Below, piece after piece: positions 1 to 12,985 of a stretch of DNA of 64,000 bases. Position 1 is the first letter of the stretch. Every line of letters begins with the position of its first letter. Source of the stretch: Periplaneta americana (Eukaryota; Arthropoda; Insecta; Blattodea; Blattidae). The position numbers and the translations under genes are program-made. The notes beneath the pieces are model-generated. The model was not told the origin of the DNA and ran no database searches. It saw nothing but the letters and a program-made list of their open reading frames with translations. The stretch covers positions 99,944,330-100,008,329 of the forward strand of contig NC_091131.1 in NCBI RefSeq assembly GCF_040183065.1. The letters run 5' to 3'.

Positions 1-499
1 TCTGACAGATGCAGCTCCCTGTCAACTGTCTCAAATCCACCTCAGCAAACAAGTGCAACTCGTTACAAATCTGCATTTTCAATTGACATTCAATTATAGA
101 GTTCACGTAATTTACAAAGCTAATCGCCTGTAAATCAAATAAGCTTGCCTACTATATACGTAATTAGCCTACTGTTGTCACGCCAGGAGAAGTCGGCTGA
201 AGTACTTAGACGGGACGGAGGGGAAACAGTCGCGCATGCGCACCGCGCTGTTCACTGCAATATTCCAGTTTCACAAACATCTACTATACGTGTCTATGAG
301 TCTTTGCGACTTTGTGAAATAATAGTAGGGTTTTTATTGTAGTGTTTTATTAGTTTCAACAGGATGATCGTTTTCAATATAGCGCAAATCTTTGTACTGC
401 TTTAGTTATCGTTTGCTTTTAGTGTTAATAGTGTTGATAATAATATAGTTAATAGAATTTATGTTACTGTATACTGTTAGTTTAGGTTTATAGCAGTTT

Positions 500-1620
500 T
501 TTGTTTATTGTAAATATGTCGACAAAGAAGAAACAAGGATTGACAATCTATAGCGAAGCAAGGAATATTATTGCAAGTGTAAATTAATTCTGTGATGAAG
601 AAAAAGAACAACAGTGCCTTTGCATTCCTCTTACGAAACCCACAGCAAAGGTAGAAAAGTACTCTAATCTATCCACAAGAACAATACAGCGTATAAGGAA
701 TGACATGAAAGATTGCACAGAAGAAAGTGCGTTGTGGGAGAAAAAAAAACGGAAACGTCCAGACTACCGAAACGCAAATGTAGATGACTTTGACCGGAGA
801 TTGACAAAAAAGATATAATTGAGAATTTTATTTTAAAAAAGAATTAAGGCCACCGGCGTAGCTCAGGAGGTAGCGTGTTTGCCTGCTGATCTGCAGTTGC
901 GCTCGGGCGTGAGTTCGATTTCCGCTTGAGTTGATTATCTGGTTGGGTTTTTTCCGAGGTTTTCCCAAGCGAAAGGCGAATGTCAGGTAATCTATGGCGA
1001 ATCCTTAGTTTCATTTTGCCAAATACCATCTCGCCATCATCAATTGAATCGACATTGAAGAAGCTAGTAATTATTACAGTGTCGTTAAATAACCAAATAA
1101 AAAAAAGTAGTAACAAGCTGCAACAAACTTTTACCCCTGCTACAAGAGAGAATTGATTTGAAATGAAAGACAACATTAAGACGAATACTGAAGGAAAAGG
1201 ATTTCAGGTGGAAGAAGTGTGCATCGAGAAAAAAAATAATTGAAGAGGAAAATACTGTAAATTAGAATATGTGAAAATATCTACAGCAAATAAGAAAGCT
1301 TAGGGAAGTGGAAAAACCGATTTTGTATCTGGACGAGATGCGGATAGATAGGCCTATCAATTTAACTTCTGGCAGGATATGTTACGGGAGTTTTGACTAC
1401 CATAAATGTGGCCGGAAGACTTATTGTTGTCATCAGGATGGGGGCGGTGGGGCTAATGGCTTTGTTGAGAGATTCGAGTTAATATACAAGGCTGGAACAT
1501 AAACAGATGATTATCATGGACAGATGATTCTTCAACAATTTCGAAGTCATAGCAACAACACCGAAGATGCGGAATCTTTTATGTCTGACTTCGTTCTCTT
1601 GTAGCCAAGTAAGTGGACTG
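500..1620 (+). pseudogene. Decayed IS630-like DDE transposase, interrupted by a SINE
   Basis: The frame from 516 reads MSTKKKQGLTIYSEARNIIA, then after a stop a helix-turn-helix-like stretch (STRTIQRIRNDMK) and VDDFDR. The insertion at about 845-1110 is a tRNA-derived SINE. Beyond it the transposase resumes: ILYLDEMRID (the DE of the DDE triad), GGGGANGFVERFELIYKA, then DDYHGQM and a frame-broken tail. The order (HTH, YLDE, GGxNGF, DYH) is that of the insect IS630/Tc1-like DDE family. Stops and frameshifts make it inactive. Confidence 0.7.
845..1115 (+). mobile_element. tRNA-derived SINE
   Basis: Head has box A-like TAGCTCAGGAGGTAGCG and box B-like GAGTTCGATTTC, as in a tRNA promoter. The body GGTTTTCCCAAGCGAAAGGC resembles other SINEs here, and the end is ACAGTGTCGTTAAATAACC followed by an A-rich run. 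It interrupts the transposase relic. Confidence 0.75.
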
Positions 1621-1859
1621 AGGTTTTCAGGTCAGAGCGTAGCGTAAAGTTCCCCCGTCCCGCCTATCTACTCCCCACGCCAACTCGTAGCGCGAAGACA
1701 GTACACTGTACTATTCTTCTGCAAATAAATTAAGACTTCAATATGCGAAACATAAGAGTACGTGTTTTTACACCTTGCTGACAGTTCTTAACATACTAGA
1801 TGATTTGATTATGAATAGCATAATATGTGTCTGAAGTCTGATTAGTGTAATATGTTACT

Positions 1860-2000
1860 AGTTACCGATGTACGCAATGGACGGAGAAAGAAACTGGCCA
1901 TCCTACCCCATTATCTCTTGGCTTAGTTGTCCAATAAGTGATGTCTCATTGGTGTCACTTATGAGGTTCAAACCTGTCTTCGAACATTTGACTAAAGAAC
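1860..2000 (+). repeat. Dispersed repeat family R1, copy 1
   Basis: Segment with CTACCCCATTATCTCTTGGC, then GAGGTTCAAACCTGTCTTCG and ACATTTGACTAAA. Further copies sit at 27060-27365 (same orientation) and 6360-6600 (inverted). No coding potential; class not recognised. Confidence 0.7.
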
Positions 2001-3280
2001 AAACAATACGAGTACTAATAAAAAACTTCGTTTAGGCGCTTGTCAACTAGCAAAAATACGTCGATTATTTATTGTTTCTTGTCAGTTGCACTGTACATAT
2101 TAAAACTTCCGAAAAAATATATTGGAACCAAGGAGACAGCAGTCCTTGTCCAACGGAACAAAGGACTGAAAAAGCCATGTTAAACATTTTAGCAACTTAA
2201 TCGCTGTAACAATATTAAACTCGACTTCAATTTTCTTCCAGTGGAAGGCCTCTTAATGACTTTTACAGTCATTAAAAATCAATCCCAGGAAGATAAAGGC
2301 AAAGAGAGATAGTACATGCAACAACGAAATCTAAGTAACAACCATAAACAGAGACCGGAAAACAAGAAGAACGTTCGAAGAATGGCCTGCAAACTGAAGA
2401 CTAAACAATCTGAAAAATCAAAACAATGGATGATGATGATGATGATGATGATGATAATGTATAATCGTGTAATTGTTGCATTTTCTTTACCTCATATTGT
2501 AATATTACCTGGCACTTATATCAATTTATACTATAGGCCTAATCATTTTGGCCTGTCTTAATTGAAGTAGAGTTTATGATCTGTTGTGATTTGAATTGTT
2601 TTCTACATACGTTATTTATTATCGAGTAAGAAACGAGTTAATTATATTTAAATTTATTATGACGCACATATTTTAGTCACATATTTATGGTATATTCTGT
2701 AATACGCGAAATGAAGTTATGTAATTCAATGTGTATTGAGCCACATTTAATCTGCTATTGCACACCAGCCAAGAGGACTTATAAAACAAGTTACAATTTT
2801 CAGCGACATGATTGAATTACACCTATTAAAATTACAGTTCACTTAGCTTCTAGTTAATTTCTAATTGCGCAACAAAAGTTAAGCATCGTGTTTACACATA
2901 ATTGCGAACTGCAGTGTCATTTATCAGTTTATTCTACATATTAAAAAAATACAAAGAAAAACGTCTGAATTGAAGATCTGAATTGACAAACATCCCAAGG
3001 CCATTGAAGTACATTTTTCAGGAGAGCAAAGAAACCATACAGACTTGCAATATGATACTGAAATTAATATTTATATGATTAAAAAACACAGACTTAGAGT
3101 CGCACTTTGAATATTTTTTTTTACAGGATGGTAGCCTATACAAAACACAACATCTATCAAGTGAAAAGTAAAATTCGGTAAATTTTTGACTTGGAATGCA
3201 GGAAACGTGTATTTCGGTGAAAATGATTGAAATCGATTTTAGCAGCATCACAATAACTATAATACAATTTGGATATGGAG
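2000..3280. other. Unassigned intergenic DNA
   Basis: AT-rich DNA without convincing genes. It contains a short (GAT)n microsatellite at 2429-2457, which gives an open frame with a Met run that I do not regard as a gene. One TAGGCCTA palindrome lies at 2534-2541. Confidence 0.4.
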
Positions 3281-3604
3281 AAGAATGGAGCGTGGGAAAT
3301 GGACAGATAGAATAAGCAATGATGTTATGCTAGAAAGAGTAGGTGAATAAAGAATAATGCTGAAACTGATCAGGAACAGAAAAAGAAATTGGATGATTCA
3401 CTAAGAAGAAACTACCTACTAAAGGATGCACCGGAAGGAATGGTGAACGGGAGAAAAGCTCAGGGCAGAAGAAGATATCAGATGATAGACAACATTAATA
3501 TAAATGGATCGTATGAGGAGACTAAAAGGAGATTGGAGAATGCTGGGTTTGCAGTGAAAGATCCTTCGGCAGAAAACTATGAACGAATGAAAGTGAGAAA
3601 GTGA
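3280..3604 (+). pseudogene. LINE C-terminal remnant (endonuclease/RT polyprotein tail)
   Basis: The frame reads NYLLKDAPEGMVNGRKAQGR, then RRYQMIDNIN and ETKRRLENAGFA. This GMVNGR..GRRRYQMID tail is common at the C-terminus of insect non-LTR polyproteins, preceded here by a degraded LIRNRKRNW segment. Only the tail survives, with internal stops; it is a different family from the 13-36 kb LINEs. Confidence 0.6.
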
Positions 3605-5833
3605 AACCCTAAACGCTTTGCCTGAAACTTCCAGAATATTTAATTAATATCCAAACAAGAAAAATAAGAACAAACTTTGTACAATTTGAGGGTTCAGAAT
3701 CATAGTTGGCCATGCGCCATTTACTAAAACCGTAGAAAAGAAGGGTTAAAATGAAGTTATCACCATAATACAATGGAAATATATAGCAAGTAATATAAAG
3801 TATACACATTCAAACTAAATGATATGTCAATCTTCATTAAACTATGGCATTCGCTTAACTTTAACCCTCGCTTTCTCCGTTTTTAATAAATGGCGCTTGG
3901 CACACTATGGCTCTGAACTCTTCAATTTTTAAAACCAGAAAAGCCGTCTTTGCGCGTGCATGCACGCACATGACAACACTGAACAAACACGTACAATTAT
4001 CATGCATGTGTGTGTGTTTGTGTGTCTTTTCATGGCCTGGGAGGTAAGAGTTTATGGTATGTGGGTTCCGTATCCACTGTCACGATTTACGGCTGGTTTA
4101 TATTACATAATAATCTACCACCATCACGCTATCATACATAATACAGGTCTAGCTATTGAAAATCAGTAAAAATATTACTTGGTCTAGTGACGTTAACTTG
4201 ATAACGATATTCAATCATCCCACACAAGCAGGTTCGACACCTTAACGAAATGAATAACATCATTCTAGACAGTTACAAAGCAAGGGGGAAATAGTGAACT
4301 ATTCGTTTCCTATGCGAGATTACTGGTCGTTCATTTTAAGTATCAATGATCATCTATAGAAACAAACTATTACATCATCCAATCAGCTGATGATGTTTGC
4401 TAATTGGACACGTCAAAAGCTCTCATTCTTTGTTTCTCATTCACCCGCTCTCCGCCCTCTTTCTATAAGAATGCCAACAAATGCATTAAAAACCCAGCCG
4501 GCCATTATTACAAACAAAAAGCAAAATATAAGAATTTATGCTTCTTTCTTGGTTCTACAGCTGAGGTTAAACCTTGGATCAAGTCCGTACCTGGAAGTCG
4601 CTTTTGGAAAATTGTTATGATACGAACATGTAACTCCTGATCAATATCTTCATTTTCGCGCCGAATATTGTTTTCCAGCTTTTGAATAGCATTTATTCCA
4701 AGGAAGAACACCCTATGTCTCAAATACCTCTGCGACAAAAATTTGAAGCTGTCAAATCGGGTGAACATGAAGGCCATGAAATAGCACCAGACAAATAATG
4801 CGTCCGGAGAAGAACCTCTGCAAAGTCTACAAAAGTATTTGAAACAGAGGGTGTTCTCTCATTGATTATTTGATATTCAAAAGCTGAAGAACAAGATTCG
4901 GCATTAAATTGAACATATTGGTTATGAGTTATGACGTGTTCGTGTCATGACAAATTTCTAGAAGCGACCTCAGCAGTGCATTGCAAGTGAAAGTCAAGGA
5001 TGTGTTTTTTTAATAACTTAAATTATTGTGTAAATAAACAAAATCCAAAAATATAAATAAGTTACTAGATTCTTATTATTTAAACCCACATTTGATTCGC
5101 TCCAAGTTTTATCACACTTAAAAATACTTCGCTGAAAATGCCCCAACTTGTAGAAGTGTATGTTATCCTCTATATTCTTCTCTCTACAAAGCCACTTGAC
5201 TAAAATAATGTGGAATGCAGTGGCTCCGTTGACATTCTTAATTTAGGCTGGGCACAACTTAATGTAGGCAACATTCCCGATACTACTACTAAAGATTAAT
5301 CACCAACCGTAATAAGCGTTGGCATAATGCAACTGTAAAGGAGCCAGTGTGTCTTATATAAAGCGGATTTTTTTTACTAACACTCTACCCGTTTATGATA
5401 CTTTAACACTGTAAAATATATGACAAGGAAACGTTATAAGCTAAATATAATAAGTGAACGAGTAAACTGGGTTGGAATAGTTCTGAAACAAGTTCTAGCT
5501 GCAGTTTCAATATCCTTGTGAAGATGGAGGGAAAGAGGGCAGAAGAATAACAAAAATAAAATTAACTTTTGATATTAAAAAAAATCCCACCGAAGTCACT
5601 CTGCTGCTGTCACTCCTGGTTGAATGAATTAAATAAATATTTTCTATGAGTTATACATTCTAAAACAAGATTTGTTAGTTCATTTACTCCTGAGTGGAAT
5701 TATTTTCGGCACATCTTCAGCCTTAGATTTAAATGTACTGAAAGAAATATTTTCGTTAACTGCAACTCAAACATATACGGCTCATTATGATTATTAAAAC
5801 CTTAAAAACGGTATGAACTAATTTAATGATTAC
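3605..5833. other. Unassigned intergenic DNA
   Basis: No supported gene. A minus-strand open frame of 89 codons at 4508-4777 has ordinary composition but no domain I recognise and no splice context; I leave it uncalled. The rest is AT-rich unique-looking sequence. Confidence 0.4.
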
Positions 5834-5989
5834 GGGCCGTATTCATAGACATTTTTAGCGCGGGCTTCCGCTGGATGATCAGCGTTTTTCGTATTCATGA
5901 TTTGAATTCTGTACTAGTAACCAGTGGATAGCCGGGGCTAGCTTAGTACGCTCGTAGCGCGTGCTGCGAAATGTCTATGAATACCACCC
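5834..5989. mobile_element. Palindromic-end MITE (156 bp)
   Basis: Ends are inverted: GGGCCGTATTCATAGACATT on the left and, on the opposite strand, GGGTGGTATTCATAGACATT at the right. Sub-terminal GCGC-rich blocks also mirror each other. No coding capacity. A target duplication is not clear. Confidence 0.75.
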
Positions 5990-6359
5990 TAGATGTCTTT
6001 TCTGATTCAAACAGTAGACGTGCGACACTACGTCTTAACACGTTTTTCATACAGGGTGTTTCAAAAGTGACTCAAAAATCTAGGGATAAGAAGTAAAAAC
6101 GAAAAGAAGCAAAAATGTTCCAGTAAACATGAGGCCGCAAATTAACCCTTTACAAGATAATGTCATTTTGTGTTGGTCATGGCCCACTGAATATCAAGTA
6201 TTAATTCCAACAAAAGCAGTGACAATTTTATTTAATTTATCAATCACGAAACAGTAAGATTTTATAAGTTTGGCTTCAGAACAACAGAAATGTGATTGAA
6301 TATATACAAAAGAAACTTTTTTGTTTGAACAACAGTAAAGTTTCTGGATTAACAAGATA

Positions 6360-6600
6360 TAGTATAGTTGTTTAGTCAACTGTCCGAAGACAGATCTGAA
6401 CCTCACAAGTAATACCGAGACGGCACCACTTATGAGGCAACTAGGCCAGGACATAATGGGGTAGGGCGGCCAGTTCCTTTCCCCTCCACTGCATACATCG
6501 CCGACTAGCTACATATTACAATAGTCAGACTTCAGATTGTTCTTCCTCTGACACATATCAAGTGAGATGTACTGCCTGATAATAGATGTATACATATCAG
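6360..6600 (-). repeat. Dispersed repeat family R1, copy 2 (inverted)
   Basis: Reverse complement of the 27060-27365 repeat, including GTACTGCCTGATAATAGATG and ATAATGGGGTAGGGCGGCCA. The open frame at 6194-6454 is within it and not a gene. Confidence 0.7.
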
Positions 6601-8330
6601 CAAGAACCTCAGTCAGAGGATTCTTAGAGAGTAAAGGGAAATGATGTTTTTGTACGGAAAAAATTCCAATGCGAACGGTGGGTTCCACTGTGTAGTTATT
6701 GTACTGCTACTTAATGCACTGAATTATTATTCTGCAAAGAATCAACCGACAATTATTAATGATGTAATAAAATGTTCATCGAGGTGAATTGTTCATTCTT
6801 GTTCCGTTCATTTCATTTTGTTTTGTTCCTTTTTGTGGGCACAGAGTTTTGTTTCCTTTCTTCTTGCACACTGATCGATAGAAACAATGCAAATAAATAT
6901 TACAATAAGATAAATATGCCAATCAATAAGTTTCACAGAACCAAGTGTTTAAGCTATCCTTTCTAACTTCAGAATCAGTTACCAATCCATTTAATAAAGC
7001 TTAAATTTGTTACATATATTTTTAAATTTATTACATATTTATCTACATATTTTTCAAAATTGTGGCTACATACATATGTACACATTTCCCACTTTCATAT
7101 TACATAAAAACCGGATCTAACTATTGGATAATCAATACGTAAATGGGGGACTAGTAAGGAAAAGGCCCCGCGTTATTTTTTATCGTCTTATTCTACAATT
7201 AAAATTATCTTCATTAATTTACAGGGGCTTCGAGATGAATTGTGGGGTTTAATTTGATAATTGTACGTGTCACGGCGGTGGCAGTATTATGTACAGTCCG
7301 AGTATTCAAAGAGGACGCTTTCTTCTGAAGAGATAAGAGTCTGTATAATGATTAGGCCTTCTCAGATGCCTCTCCAATCGCAAGAAGCGGTAACATACGT
7401 CTACCAATGATGCGTAAGCAATAATTTGTAAGTGACGTTCTTATATTAATTCTACTTGGAGTAAATACAATGTTGTCGTATCTGGATTTGGTTGATGACA
7501 AAAAGGTCAACAAGCATAATTTTAATTGAAAGTAACCTTATAGCTTAAAATTTATTCACTATGGATGGTGGTGGTAGAAATCAATGTACTGATGTCGGTA
7601 TAAAATAATAAATTGTAACCAGAAATAATCTTTACAACGAAAGTGTGACAATACAGCTTGCCATTACAAGTACTGATGCGTGTAAAAAAATATATATATA
7701 TATCCAACACAATGCTTTCCGTCTAGGTATTAATTGGACGCTCGGACTATAAGTACTATGCTGCCGACCTAAGGTTGATCCCGATGTAAACAGAAGCACA
7801 TTCTGTTACTCGCTTATCACTGGCAGACTGATTTACATATATAAAATACTTAACCATATTATTATATTTCTTCTATCCACGAAAATCGGAATTTAAAAGC
7901 GATATGAATGTTAAACTATATACATTTTGCCTCTGTTTATTCACGCGTAACAAATGCGTTTACGAAAAGGGATACTATCTGAAGTACAATGAGACCCTAT
8001 TCATTAACAAAGTAACTTGACTCGCTTAGCCTGGAAGCTATTTAGGCCTACAATATTCGCAACGAAAAGTAGACATTTCTACTAATCATTTTAAACGAAA
8101 CATAGGAATCTGGGAGCATTCTGCGCTGCTTATTTCATTTGGGTCTATCTCTTCATCTTATGCAATAAGAACTTAAGTAAGAACAATAATTTGTGTAAGT
8201 TTCGAATTCCTGGTAACTTTATATTTTTGATTACAATAATTAAAGAACCATCAATTTTTAGAAATTGACTTTTGGGTACTCCACTCTGTCCTGAAATTTA
8301 ACATTCCTCAAGTTTCGAAACTACATACAG
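6600..8330. other. Unassigned intergenic DNA
   Basis: AT-rich, with a short (TA)n run near 7690 and a TAGGCCTA palindrome at 8043. No gene or clear transposon seen. Confidence 0.4.
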
Positions 8331-8332
8331 GT

Positions 8333-8845
8333 TAAGGTGACCAAGCGTCGGGCTTTTGGAAGACATTCCTCCTTTTTGAGCTTTGTCCTTCTGTCCTCCA
8401 GGCATAACATATAACAAAATGTCCGGAATTTTTAAAATCTATGACTATTGAAAATTTAATTCTTCATAACACGTGTTATTTATTGTCCTTAACGGTAAAA
8501 TTATTTTTTTTATCTATTTGGGTTGAGTTAATAATTCTAAAAAAGTAGGTTTTTTTTATTTCCGTTGGTAACTTTGTTCCTAAACTAAATTTATCACATG
8601 TAATGCTCATAGGCCTAATCAGGACAATATTTAGTATTATTGTTTTCGTTTAAATTGAGAATTAACATATTTATTATACAGTATTATTAGATGAACAGTA
8701 GCCTAAAGAAGCAATTATGACACAGAAATAACACTTTAAATTTACAAAACAGTGTCGTTACATGAGAATATTTTGGAATTATCCATTGTCCTCCTTTTTT
8801 CATCATTTTGTCCTTCAAAGATATTTTCACATCTGGTCACCATGA
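8333..8845. mobile_element. Possible TIR element with GGTGACCA-type ends
   Basis: Left end AAGGTGACCAAGCGTC and right end CATCTGGTCACCATG are roughly inverted, and both carry TCCTCCTTTTT/TTGTCCTTC motifs just inside. This is suggestive of an old hAT-type non-autonomous element; no target duplication is evident. Confidence 0.35.
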
Positions 8846-9564
8846 TGAATATTCCATAATCAGGGCAGATAGGTATGACCAGAGGGGCGCACCCATCTGC
8901 CCTGATGATGATGAATGTATAGCCTAGTTCAAAAACGTTGGTAATGTTAAGTTCCAGGACACGGTGGAATACCCGAAAGTCTATTTCTAATCACATTTAC
9001 CGTGAAAGTCTAAAGACGCATATAAGTATCAATTTTTTTAAACTAACATTACTACATTTCAAGAGCATCATTTCTGGATAAATTGACTTATAGATACTGA
9101 ATATGAACAAAATCGAGCCAACAGTCCAGGGAAAAAATAGTTGTACACTGACAGACAGACAGACGGTCTGGCCAAAACCACGTTCTCGGTTATCACGGAT
9201 GTTGAAAACGATTCATCATAAGCAGCAGCACAACAGCACATTATGAGCCTCAGCTTCCCTTACAATCCTCTTTTAGACTTCTCTATCTCTGGCAACCAGC
9301 CCCCATCCCTTGATTTTTAACCTCCTCACCTTCCCACACCTCTTCGCCTCTCAAATTTATTTTCCGTAACTTTCGTGTTCTGTAATTCTTTGTACATGCC
9401 CTGCCCCGTAGTCTTGACACTTTAATTGTTGTAACCACATCAGGAGACTTATATAGTTGGTAAAACTCAAAATTATACCCCATACGTCATTCTCCTTTAT
9501 CATGTAGTGGGCCATATACTCGTATTTTCCTTAATATCTTAGTTTCAAATGATCGTACTTGGAG

Positions 9565-9780
9565 TCCACACCTGTGGAGTAACGGTTAGCGCGTCTGGCC
9601 GCGAAACCAGATGGCCCGAGTTCGATTCCCGGTCGGGTGAAGTTTTTTCGGGGTTTTCACTCAACCCAATATGTGCAAATGCTGGGTAACTTTCGGTGTT
9701 GGACCCCGGACTCATCTCATTCAGACGCTAAATAACCTAAGATGTTGATAAAGTGTCGTAAAATAACCTACTAAAAAAAT
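9565..9780 (+). mobile_element. tRNA-derived SINE
   Basis: Head GTGGAGTAACGGTTAGCGCG (box A-like) and GAGTTCGATTCCCGGTC (box B-like), body CAATATGTGCAAATGCTGGG, tail GTCGTAAAATAACCTAC then A-rich. The same family appears inverted at 35855-36310, 45283-45480 and 56750-56985. Confidence 0.85.
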
Positions 9781-10220
9781 TGTACTTTGATAGGGTCCAT
9801 GTTTCACTTTCTCTCTAATACTTTCTATACTTCCTATAAAGAGAAAAAATACGACAACCGTCCGATTAGATTCCAACTAAGTCGCCATATGTAGTTAATA
9901 ATTTCAAATAAAAGTTTATTATTTGTGCATCATTCCCGAATAAATTCACTCTCAGATAACATATATTAACAAAAATGGTCCAATAATAGCCCATAAATCG
10001 CTGCACACAGTTTGCAAGCTACTGAAGAAAAGAGTACTTCCGTGAAAATGTCGAAATCGGTTTTTCTGCAGTACCACAATAGCTTCTCTTCTTACATTAC
10101 ATCGTTCAATGACCAATTTATCAATACTTGGCGCAATATACTCGTAATACGCAGGGAACAAAGTAAGCTTCAATATCCACTGTACATTGTACATTGTCTC
10201 TGATTTTTCTCTAAAATACG

Positions 10221-10417
10221 CAGTCTTAGAAAAAAGTGTTGTCGCACAGAAAGGAGGCAGTGCGCATGATCAGAGGACGAGCGACCTGGTTCACAATAAA
10301 ACGACTAATTGAGGTAATAAAATTAGTTTTGGTGTGTTGTATATCTGATCATGCGCACTGCCTCTTTCACGGGACTTTCAAAAGTATTTGTGCGACAAAA
10401 CTTTTTTCCAAGACTGT
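10221..10417. mobile_element. Palindromic MITE, 28-bp TIRs
   Basis: Left end CAGTCTTAGAAAAAAGTGTT and right end (opposite strand) CAGTCTTGGAAAAAAGTTTT; both continue GTCGCACA. An inner inverted pair, GAGGCAGTGCGCATGATCAG, extends the arms to about 70 bases each, so the element can fold almost fully. 197 bp, no coding capacity. A partial relative is at 45480-45590. Confidence 0.85.
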
Positions 10418-10879
10418 ACAGTATTGTAACGTCACGATGCAGTGACTGAAACATTCCCCACCTTCCTCGAGCACTGTTGTAAAACGGGCCCTCGCCACAT
10501 TAATGATACCCCTGCATCGCTGAATAAATAAACTGGCTATAGTAGAAACAAACCTTAGTTGAAGGAGTGGGCACAGAGAAATCGGGTTGCTCACTGGAAC
10601 TGTTCAGTAAATTATGGAGAGAAAACGCAAGAAGTTTACAATTCCGAACGAAAGAATAGAAAGTGAATTGTATTCAGGAAATTAAACTACTATATTGCGA
10701 TTTCCACTGTTACAGACTCTTTCAGCCAAGGTTTCTTTTTCACTCTCATTTTATGTTAATGAAAGTATGTCTTGCTATTACGTTAGGAAAAAGTTTTAGA
10801 GAAGCAAACATAAACTAGCGATTTATTTATAATTTGATTATTTCTTTATTTATACTCTCAATTGATTATTATCAATGTG

Positions 10880-11105
10880 ATCTGAGGGTAGCGAGAGGGA
10901 CTCGTGCTACGAAGCCGTACTCGGGGCCGGGAGTGAGTTCGAATCCCGCTGGGATGAGCTATCTGATTAAGATTTTTCCAAGTGGAAAATGAATGTCAGG
11001 TAATCTTATAAAGAATCTCGCGATAATACCTTCTCACTATTACCAGCTACATCAACAGCAAATAACCGCAAAGTTGATACAGCGTCGTTAAATGGCCAAT
11101 TAAAA
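10880..11105 (+). mobile_element. tRNA-derived SINE
   Basis: Box B-like GAGTTCGAATCCCGCTGG after a degraded box A (GAGGGTAGCGAGAGG), body AATGTCAGGTAATC shared with the SINE at 845, end ATACAGCGTCGTTAAATGGCC. Confidence 0.8.
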
Positions 11106-11109
11106 TACT

Positions 11110-12378
11110 CGCAACTGCAGTGTCGACCAAATGATAAAAGGGTTATGAATTCGTAGAGAGAAGAGAATTTAAAATTAGTTGTAAGCCTATTTTAAAGAAT
11201 TATTTCAGCGTTTTCTTGGAGATTCTGAGAAAGCCCGCGAGACAATTCTGTTAAGACATAATGAAACCAGAAACTTTCTATGCGACGCAACTACTGTCCG
11301 CGTCCCAGCTCTGCGTATTATAAGGTGAGGTGAGAGGAGGAGGAGGAGGAAACCAATTGCCAGAGAGCTGTTAATAAGAACCCTTTTTCCTCGACTTTTC
11401 AGATTGACGTGGTTCAACGTCATATCCACAAAATGAACGCTCTGCTAGATGCAATACTTTGACGGATAGCTGGGAGATCTATCGGAAGATGATATGATAG
11501 AATGATAGATAAGAAGTGATGGTGAAATGTTAATTAGTTTAGGAAGGAGTGGAGTCGCGGCTCTTTAAATTGGTACCTGGTACTATGCCAGCATTCGCTT
11601 GGACGGACTTATAACGATGCGGCTCTTTAACCCTTTGAGGCAGAGTGGCTTCATTTGAATCATTCTTTACCACAAGTATGCCTAGTTCTGGTATTGTTTC
11701 TAGTTAATTGTTTCAATGTCGTCAAGTTGTGTCACAATGACTTCAAATAAAGCCACCTCCTAATTTGTATGCAAATTTATAAAATACAAATTGTATGCAA
11801 ATTTCATCTCTGTTTTATTCATTTTACTTCATTTGACCAATATCCACCTCAAATTCTCTTGACGGACTTATAACGTATTAATTAAATACATGGACTCATC
11901 GCACCGTATACTGCAACTGCTACTTATGACAGTTGAGTTATTCATGAAAGCAGCCATGTCTTCCCCCTTGCTGCTTCATGGCGTGTAAAATCGAAGTATG
12001 TAAATTTGCAGCTATGAGGCTAAGCAATGGTAGGATAGAACTGATACATAATACGATTAAAGCATTATCACATTTTATGTCTAATCTCAAAGATATTTAT
12101 ATATTAAAAATCAGAATGAATTATATCACATTATCATATAGGTCCACTATCTACAGTTTTCTAAAACCGAGTTTGCTTTGCTCAACTGGCATTAATCCAA
12201 AACATAGCCTGCTCACTGATATACAACAAAGACTAAGACTTCCACGTAACTGAACTTGTTGAAATACCTGTCACAATTCACTTACGTATACCGGACTGTT
12301 TACAAACGTGGTTTATAAGCTTTTACAAATTTAATTTTATGCGTGGTGACCCAAAACATAGATGAAGCAATTTCCTAG

Positions 12379-12434
<56 letters not shown>

Positions 12435-12974
12435 TACTATTATTAATATTATCATCATCATCATCCTTGATATATCACGTTACCACTACAACCACTTTAT
12501 TTGATACTTATAACTGTTGTTTGTTTAGTTACAAAAAATTGACTCATCTGTATTGCAGCATCAGTTTTATCAAAAGCTGAACTTCGTTCTTTCTTGCAAT
12601 GCAAAGACAGCGATCACCTTACCAAAAAAAACTTGAATAGGCTGTTTTACATGTCCTCCAGCAAACTAGATTCTACTGAAATTATTTCTAAGTCTTCAAG
12701 TGTATTTTGTTCTGTATTAATGGCTATTGTGTGAGTACAAAGATCTGAAAGCCTCAAGACCGTTGAGATTTAAAAGACAGGTACCGGTTCCTGGTCAGGC
12801 ATAAAGTCCACTTGCAAAACATTTGCCAGTCGTTCGCTCGCTGACAGGTGCTTGTAGTGAATCTCTTTGTATTATTTTACGGAAGTTTTATAAACATTCA
12901 GCGGATGGATTCATAAGTGTATATGTATTTAAACTGTGTATATAGAGTTTAAGTGTTTGTAATTTGCAATTGTA
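11110..12974. other. Unassigned intergenic DNA with (ATT)n tract
   Basis: No supported gene. A long (ATT)n microsatellite at about 12380-12432 creates an artificial poly-Leu frame. The 12780-12974 end may be the 5' leader of the IS630-like element whose ATG is at 14074, since it flanks the LINE insertion there. Confidence 0.4.
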
Positions 12975-12985
12975 GTTAAGGAAAT

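Noticed and set aside
844-1176. 110-codon minus-strand frame
   Set aside because: Runs antisense through the SINE at 845-1115; no protein features.
4508-4777. 89-codon minus-strand frame with ordinary composition
   Set aside because: No family recognised, no splice or promoter context; kept as unassigned.
12362-12580. 72-codon frame with a long Leu run
   Set aside because: It is the translation of an (ATT)n microsatellite, with no other protein-like sequence.
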